Assembly (NCBI GenBank): GCA_030691295.1
Contig: JAUYEQ010000202.1
Location: 1-10,348 of the forward strand
Direction of reading: 5' to 3'
Source: Bacteroidota bacterium
Lineage (GTDB): Bacteria > Bacteroidota > Bacteroidia > Bacteroidales > Prolixibacteraceae
DNA: 10,348 nucleotides
The notes beneath the pieces are model-generated. The model did not search any database, was not told where the DNA came from, and worked only from the letters and a program-made list of their open reading frames with translations. The position numbers and the translations under genes were made by a program. Of the stretch, positions 7,138 through 10,348 are shown in pieces. How positions within the stretch are numbered: the first letter of the stretch is position 1; each line of letters begins with the position of its first letter.

Positions 7138-7746
7138 TTATTTCAGGTTTTGCTGGATAAAATTGGTTAAAATTTTGATTGCCACCAAATTGTTCCCTCC
7201 TTCAGGAATAATGATGTCGGCAAATTGTTTGGTTGGTTCGATGAATTGAATATGGCTTGGGCGGACTGTTTTTGAATACCTGTCCAATACTTTCTGAACA
7301 TCGCGTCCGCGTTCGATGATGTCGCGCTGAATTACCCGCGACAACCGGACATCCGAATCGCAATCGACAAAAACTTTGATTCCCATTTGTTCTCGCAAGG
7401 TTGCCGGAAAAAGAACCAGGATTCCTTCAATAATAATTACCGATTTTGGTCTGATTTCCCGGGTTTCTTCCGATCGAACACAGGTGAGGTACGAATAAAT
7501 TGGTTCCTGAACCGGGTTACCGGCCTTCAGTTGAATGATGTGATCAACCAAAAGATCAAATTCAATGGATGCCGGGTGATCAAAATTGATTTTCTGACGT
7601 TCCTCCAACGGTAAATGACTGTTGTCTTTATAGTACGAATCCTGCGAAATTACCGCCACTTCGCCAGCCGGGAGGTTTTCAATAATTTTCTGTACCACCG
7701 TTGTTTTTCCAGAGCCGGTTCCGCCGGCAATACCGATTACAAGCAT
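7138..7746 (-). CDS. udk: Uridine kinase
   Basis: Phosphorylates uridine and cytidine to UMP and CMP using ATP or GTP, in cytosolic pyrimidine salvage. With the ATG at 7746 the protein has 202 residues, normal for Udk. It shows the P-loop GGTGSGKTT (8-16), QDSYYKD, NFDHPASIEFD (base and ribose recognition region), EPIYSYL, the IIIEGILVL strand (Walker B position), the lid region RDIIERGRD, and YSKTVRPSHIQFIEPTKQFADIIIP, all typical of the family. In-frame TTG and GTG codons further upstream (from 7800) would add up to 18 residues, but a perfect -7 promoter element sits between them and the ATG. First gene of a minus-strand operon with the exonuclease and sensor kinase; it diverges from the Dabb gene. 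Confidence 0.95.
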   Translation of the reverse strand: MLVIGIAGGTGSGKTTVVQKIIENLPAGEVAVISQDSYYKDNSHLPLEERQKINFDHPASIEFDLLVDHIIQLKAGNPVQEPIYSYLTCVRSEETREIRPKSVIIIEGILVLFPATLREQMGIKVFVDCDSDVRLSRVIQRDIIERGRDVQKVLDRYSKTVRPSHIQFIEPTKQFADIIIPEGGNNLVAIKILTNFIQQNLK

Positions 7747-7764
7747 ATTGATTTTTTTTTTGAT

Positions 7765-7772
7765 CAAAGATA
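7765..7772 (-). promoter_or_regulatory. Putative -7 promoter element of the udk operon
   Basis: Read on the minus strand this is TATCTTTG, an exact TAnnTTTG and the same octamer as at yajL. The nearest upstream TTG is 25 nt away (7798-7800), longer than ideal, so the -33 element is uncertain. Transcription would begin near 7758, leaving a very short leader before the ATG at 7746. Confidence 0.5.
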
Positions 7773-7809
7773 ATGAAGTGAGTGGTTTTGCCACCACCAA
7801 AATAAAACC

Positions 7810-7842
7810 TTGTGGAACGAGGGATAGAAAATGTTAACTTCG
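7810..7842 (+). promoter_or_regulatory. Possible promoter of the Dabb gene
   Basis: A TTG at 7810-7812 is followed after 22 nt by TAACTTCG (7835-7842), one mismatch from TAnnTTTG. Transcription would begin near 7849. That would put the ATG at 7831 upstream of the transcript and supports the start at 7873. The match is weaker than the other promoters in the window. Confidence 0.3.
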
Positions 7843-7872
7843 CAGGAGAAAAAATATATAAATATTGTTGTT

Positions 7873-8175
7873 ATGATTAATCATGTTGTGCTGTTTAAGC
7901 TAAAAGACTACGAATCGGATAGCCGTAAACAAACAGAAATTAGTAAGATTGAGGATGCTCTGCTTGAACTTTTGGGCAAAATTGATGAATTAAAATACAT
8001 TGAAGTAGGCGTTAATTACGATCTTGCTGCCAAATCGTATGATATCTGTCTGATCACGCATTTCGAGTCGCTTGATGGACTTGATGTTTACCGCATTCAT
8101 CCTGAACATCTGAAAGTTGCAGAATTAATAGGGCAACATGCCGTTGAAAGGGCTGCCGTCGATTACGAATTTTAA
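7873..8175 (+). CDS. Dabb (stress-responsive A/B barrel) domain protein
   Basis: A 100-residue cytosolic protein formed by a single dimeric alpha/beta barrel domain. It opens with MINHVVLFKLKD, the typical first strand of Dabb proteins, and has the later YDICLITHFESLDGLDVYRIHPEHLKVAELI region, where the family's conserved Y...HP.H pattern is evident. An ATG at 7831 would add 14 residues that do not belong to the domain and would overlap the likely promoter, so ATG 7873 is chosen. Dabb proteins include stress-induced plant proteins and some polyketide-processing enzymes; most bacterial members, including this type, have no known reaction. It lies 53 nt upstream of manA on the same strand and may be co-transcribed with it. 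Confidence 0.88.
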   Translation: MINHVVLFKLKDYESDSRKQTEISKIEDALLELLGKIDELKYIEVGVNYDLAAKSYDICLITHFESLDGLDVYRIHPEHLKVAELIGQHAVERAAVDYEF

Positions 8176-8228
8176 CCTGAACAGGTCTTTTCAACCCTGA
8201 AATTTTAAACTTAATTATTCCTTAACGC

Positions 8229-9221
8229 ATGGAAGGTTTGTATCCCCTGAAGTTTACGCCCATTTACAAAGATAAAATCTGGGGTGGGAACAAATTAAAG
8301 ACAGTTCTGAACAAAGATTTCGGCGATTTGCCCAATTGCGGCGAGAGCTGGGAACTTTCAGGAGTAGAAGATAATGTGTCAGTTGTTTCAAACGGTTTGC
8401 TGGCTGGTAATTCGCTGGAAGAGCTGATTGAAATTTACATGGGCGATCTGGTTGGCGATCAGGTATTTGAAAACTTTGGAATCGAATTTCCGCTTTTGAT
8501 TAAGTTCATTGATGCAAACGACGATTTGTCTATTCAGGTTCATCCTGATGATAAAATGTCGAAAGAACGACACAATGCATTCGGCAAAACCGAAATGTGG
8601 TATGTGTTGCAGGCCGATGGCGGTTCAAAACTGCAATCAGGTTTTAACCAGAAAGTAGATCAGGATAAATATCTTTTCAAGCTTGAACACAACGAGTTAA
8701 CCGACATTCTGAATTTCGAGGAAGTGGCTGCCGGCGATGTGTATTTTATTCCGGCCGGTCGTGTTCATGCCATCGGAAAAGGAATTTTGCTGGCCGAAAT
8801 TCAGCAAACATCCGACGTAACCTACCGTATTTACGATTACGACCGTCGCGATGATCAGGGAAATCCGCGTGAACTGCATACTGAACTTGCTTTGGATGCG
8901 ATTGATTATGCTCTTCTACCTGAATATAAAACCCATTACGAAACAAAACAGAACGAATCAGTTGAACTCGTGAAGTGTAACTATTTCACCACCAATTTGC
9001 TTGATTTGGATGGAGTAGTAGAGAAGGATTACATCAAGCTTGATTCGTTTGTGATTTATATTTGTCTTGAAGGCGAAGTAAATATTGAGACTGAATCGGG
9101 TTCCGAAACAATTCAAAAAGGCGAAACGATACTGATTCCGGCATCAATCGAAAATGTGCTGCTTAAGCCAGCGTCTGCTTCGGCAAAATTGCTGGAAGTG
9201 TACATTAATCTTATACAATGA
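8229..9221 (+). CDS. manA: Mannose-6-phosphate isomerase, class I (short type)
   Basis: Interconverts mannose 6-phosphate and fructose 6-phosphate in the cytosol, linking glycolysis to GDP-mannose and surface polysaccharide synthesis or mannose use. It has 330 residues, like the short Firmicute/Bacteroidota type rather than the longer enterobacterial ManA. The cupin zinc ligands are visible: Q103 and H105 in SIQVHPDD, E122 in KTEMWYVL, and H180 in GRVHAIG. R200 in TYRIYDYDR fits the catalytic arginine position. The C-terminal part (about 265-325) is a second cupin-like jelly roll (GEVNIETESGSETIQKGET). The start ATG at 8229 gives the expected WGG-containing N-terminus. Its stop overlaps the engB start (ATGA), indicating coupling. 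No clear promoter is seen in the 53-nt gap before it. Confidence 0.95.
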   Translation: MEGLYPLKFTPIYKDKIWGGNKLKTVLNKDFGDLPNCGESWELSGVEDNVSVVSNGLLAGNSLEELIEIYMGDLVGDQVFENFGIEFPLLIKFIDANDDLSIQVHPDDKMSKERHNAFGKTEMWYVLQADGGSKLQSGFNQKVDQDKYLFKLEHNELTDILNFEEVAAGDVYFIPAGRVHAIGKGILLAEIQQTSDVTYRIYDYDRRDDQGNPRELHTELALDAIDYALLPEYKTHYETKQNESVELVKCNYFTTNLLDLDGVVEKDYIKLDSFVIYICLEGEVNIETESGSETIQKGETILIPASIENVLLKPASASAKLLEVYINLIQ

Positions 9222-9808
9222 TCAAACAAGCACGATTTATAATCAGTAATACCGATGTGAAAAAATGTCCGCCTCCCGACCGGCCCGAATATGCATTTAT
9301 AGGACGATCGAACGTGGGCAAATCTTCGCTTATTAATATGCTTGTTGGTCAGAAGAGCCTGGCAAAAGTTTCAGTCAGGCCGGGTAAAACTCAGTTGATC
9401 AATCATTTTATCATCGACGAAAGTTGGTATTTGGTAGATTTGCCGGGTTACGGTTATGCCAAGATTTCGATTTCAGTAAAAGAAAAATTCCAGAAATTAA
9501 TCAGCAGATACATTCTGAACCGCGAAAATCTGTATTGTCTGTTTGTTCTGATTGATATCAGGCATGCGGCTCAGAAAATTGATATCGAATTTATAACCTG
9601 GTTGGGAGAAAATCATATTCCCTTCGCCATTGTTTTTACAAAAGCCGATAAGGTTGGAAAAGTTACTGCTGCAAAAAATGTAGGCGCCTACACTTTGGAA
9701 TTGAATGAGATATGGGAAGAACTTCCCCCGATTCTGGTTAGTTCTTCTGTTGACGGAACAGGCCAGGAAGAAATAATTTCCTTTATTGAGAATGCCAATA
9801 AAACATGA
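9218..9808 (+). CDS. engB: Ribosome biogenesis GTP-binding protein EngB/YsxC/YihA
   Basis: A TRAFAC-class GTPase of 196 residues, the normal family length, which acts in late assembly of the 50S ribosomal subunit in the cytosol. The motifs are in order: G1 GRSNVGKSS (29-37), the switch I region with VRPGKTQLINHF (the conserved T58), G3 DLPGYGYA (74-81), G4 TKADK (141-145) and G5 around SSS (175-177). The DLPGYGYA form is diagnostic for EngB among small GTPases. The ATG overlaps the manA stop by 4 nt, so re-initiation coupling is likely. The gene is usually essential in bacteria that have been tested, which is family knowledge. No convincing terminator follows. Confidence 0.96.
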   Translation: MIKQARFIISNTDVKKCPPPDRPEYAFIGRSNVGKSSLINMLVGQKSLAKVSVRPGKTQLINHFIIDESWYLVDLPGYGYAKISISVKEKFQKLISRYILNRENLYCLFVLIDIRHAAQKIDIEFITWLGENHIPFAIVFTKADKVGKVTAAKNVGAYTLELNEIWEELPPILVSSSVDGTGQEEIISFIENANKT

Positions 9809-9854
9809 TTTTTTTAGATTTGTAGTAATTGATACAAGGCTTTTTAAGTCGCTT

Positions 9855-9873
9855 TTCACTTCGAAAAAGTGAA
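9855..9873. repeat. Short stem-loop between engB and prs
   Basis: TTCACTT (9855-9861) pairs with AAGTGAA (9867-9873) around a CGAAA loop. It lies 46 nt after the engB stop. There is no T-run after the stem in the plus direction, so it is at best a weak terminator. It could also be a regulatory site for prs. The rest of the 149-nt gap shows only AT-rich sequence and the prs promoter. Confidence 0.3.
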
Positions 9874-9912
9874 CTTGCCGGTAAATTTCAAGGGATAAGA
9901 ATAAGATTTTTT

Positions 9913-9920
9913 TACCTTTG
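9913..9920 (+). promoter_or_regulatory. Putative -7 promoter element of prs
   Basis: TACCTTTG matches TAnnTTTG exactly and lies 37 nt before the prs ATG. No good TTG is found at the -33 distance; the nearest is at 9875-9877, 35 nt upstream, and a TTC at 9887-9889 is a weaker fit at 23 nt. Transcription would start near 9927, leaving a leader of about 30 nt that contains AAGGA (9949-9953). Confidence 0.45.
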
Positions 9921-9957
9921 ACCGCAATTCCAAAACACATATTTAAAAAAGGATCAA

Positions 9958-10348
9958 ATGTCAAAAAATGCCCCTTTAAAGATTTTTCCGTGTACAAAGA
10001 GTGTGGATTTAACCAGACGAATTTGTGACAGTCTAGGTGTTGAATTAGGAAAAACTTCGTGCCCGGTTTTCTCCGATGGAGAATTTGAACCATGTTATGA
10101 GGAAACCATCCGCGGCTCGCATGTTTTTATTATTCAGTCAACCCCTCCGCCAGCTGAAAATCTGATGGAACTTTTGCTGATGATTGATGCCGCCAAACGT
10201 GCCTCTGCCTACAAAATTATTGCTGTTATACCTTATTTTGGTTATGGCCGTCAGGATAGAAAGGACAAACCTCGTGTGTCAATCGGTGCCAAACTGATTG
10301 CCGATATACTTTCAACAGCAGGCGCTAACCGTATCATTACGATGGACC
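9958..10348 (+). CDS. prs: Ribose-phosphate pyrophosphokinase (3' partial)
   Basis: Makes PRPP from ribose 5-phosphate and ATP, the precursor for purines, pyrimidines, histidine and NAD, in the cytosol. Only the first 130 codons are present and the frame is open to the right edge; family members are about 310-320 residues. Visible motifs are FSDGEFE (38-44), the SxPPPAENLMELLLMIDAAKRASA helix region (61-84), the ATP-binding loop IPYFGYGRQDRKD (91-103), where many homologues have an Ala in place of the second Gly, and RVSIGAKLIADIL (106-118), preceding the strand ending in TMD. The PRPP-binding loop would lie beyond the edge. The ATG at 9958 has AAGGA 4 nt upstream, one of the few Shine-Dalgarno-like sequences seen. 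It is transcribed from its own likely promoter. Confidence 0.95.
   Translation, partial: MSKNAPLKIFPCTKSVDLTRRICDSLGVELGKTSCPVFSDGEFEPCYEETIRGSHVFIIQSTPPPAENLMELLLMIDAAKRASAYKIIAVIPYFGYGRQDRKDKPRVSIGAKLIADILSTAGANRIITMD

Noticed and set aside
7831..7872. ATG at 7831 as the start of the Dabb protein
   Set aside because: The 14 extra residues do not fit the domain, which begins at MINHVVLF, and the stretch contains a possible -7 promoter element.
8175..8192. Terminator after the Dabb gene (ACCTG-AA-CAGGT then CTTTT)
   Set aside because: The stem is only 5 bp with a 2-nt loop and the T-run is short; the gene may well read through into manA.
9497..10093. 198-codon open frame on the minus strand across engB and prs
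   Set aside because: It overlaps two firmly identified genes on the other strand and has low-complexity, Phe/Lys-rich content with no recognisable domain; it is an antisense shadow.

Overview
The window looks like chromosomal DNA of a member of the Bacteroidota. This is an inference from gene content (a DUF6850-like outer-membrane barrel and a DUF4857-like membrane protein beside an ABC exporter, plus a periplasmic-TPR sensor kinase) and from exact TAnnTTTG promoter elements, the housekeeping -7 motif typical of that phylum, ahead of yajL, udk and prs. A Marinilabiliales/Prolixibacteraceae-like host is possible, but I cannot fix the order from sequence alone.

Layout. (1) Positions 2-3602 hold a tightly packed plus-strand cluster: the C-terminal part of an outer-membrane beta-barrel protein cut by the window edge, an ABC ATPase, an ABC-2-like permease, and a membrane-anchored protein with a large extracytoplasmic domain. 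Junction spacings of 10, 0 and 0 nt indicate one operon, probably an uncharacterised envelope export or efflux system. (2) Positions 3603-3828 are non-coding and contain a mirror-symmetric three-hairpin palindrome (3628-3744), which resembles a REP-type element, followed by the yajL promoter. (3) yajL (DJ-1/PfpI family) lies on the plus strand and converges, with a 6-nt gap, on a minus-strand operon. (4) That operon, read from right to left, is udk (uridine kinase), a DEDDy 3'-5' exonuclease, and a TPR-rich membrane sensor histidine kinase. (5) Diverging from udk, a plus-strand run encodes a Dabb-domain protein, class I mannose-6-phosphate isomerase, and the ribosome-assembly GTPase EngB/YsxC; the last two overlap by 4 nt. 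(6) After a 149-nt gap the window ends inside prs (PRPP synthetase), which runs off the right edge.

How the genes fit together. Udk (pyrimidine salvage), ManA (entry into GDP-mannose and fructose-6-phosphate metabolism), EngB (50S assembly) and Prs (PRPP supply) are ordinary housekeeping functions. The parts worth attention are the ABC/outer-membrane cluster at the left, whose ATPase has unusual signature and Walker B residues, and the palindromic element behind it, whose outer hairpins differ from each other by compensated base changes. No tRNA, rRNA, CRISPR array, transposase or insertion sequence was seen. No stretch longer than 300 nt lacks a gene.
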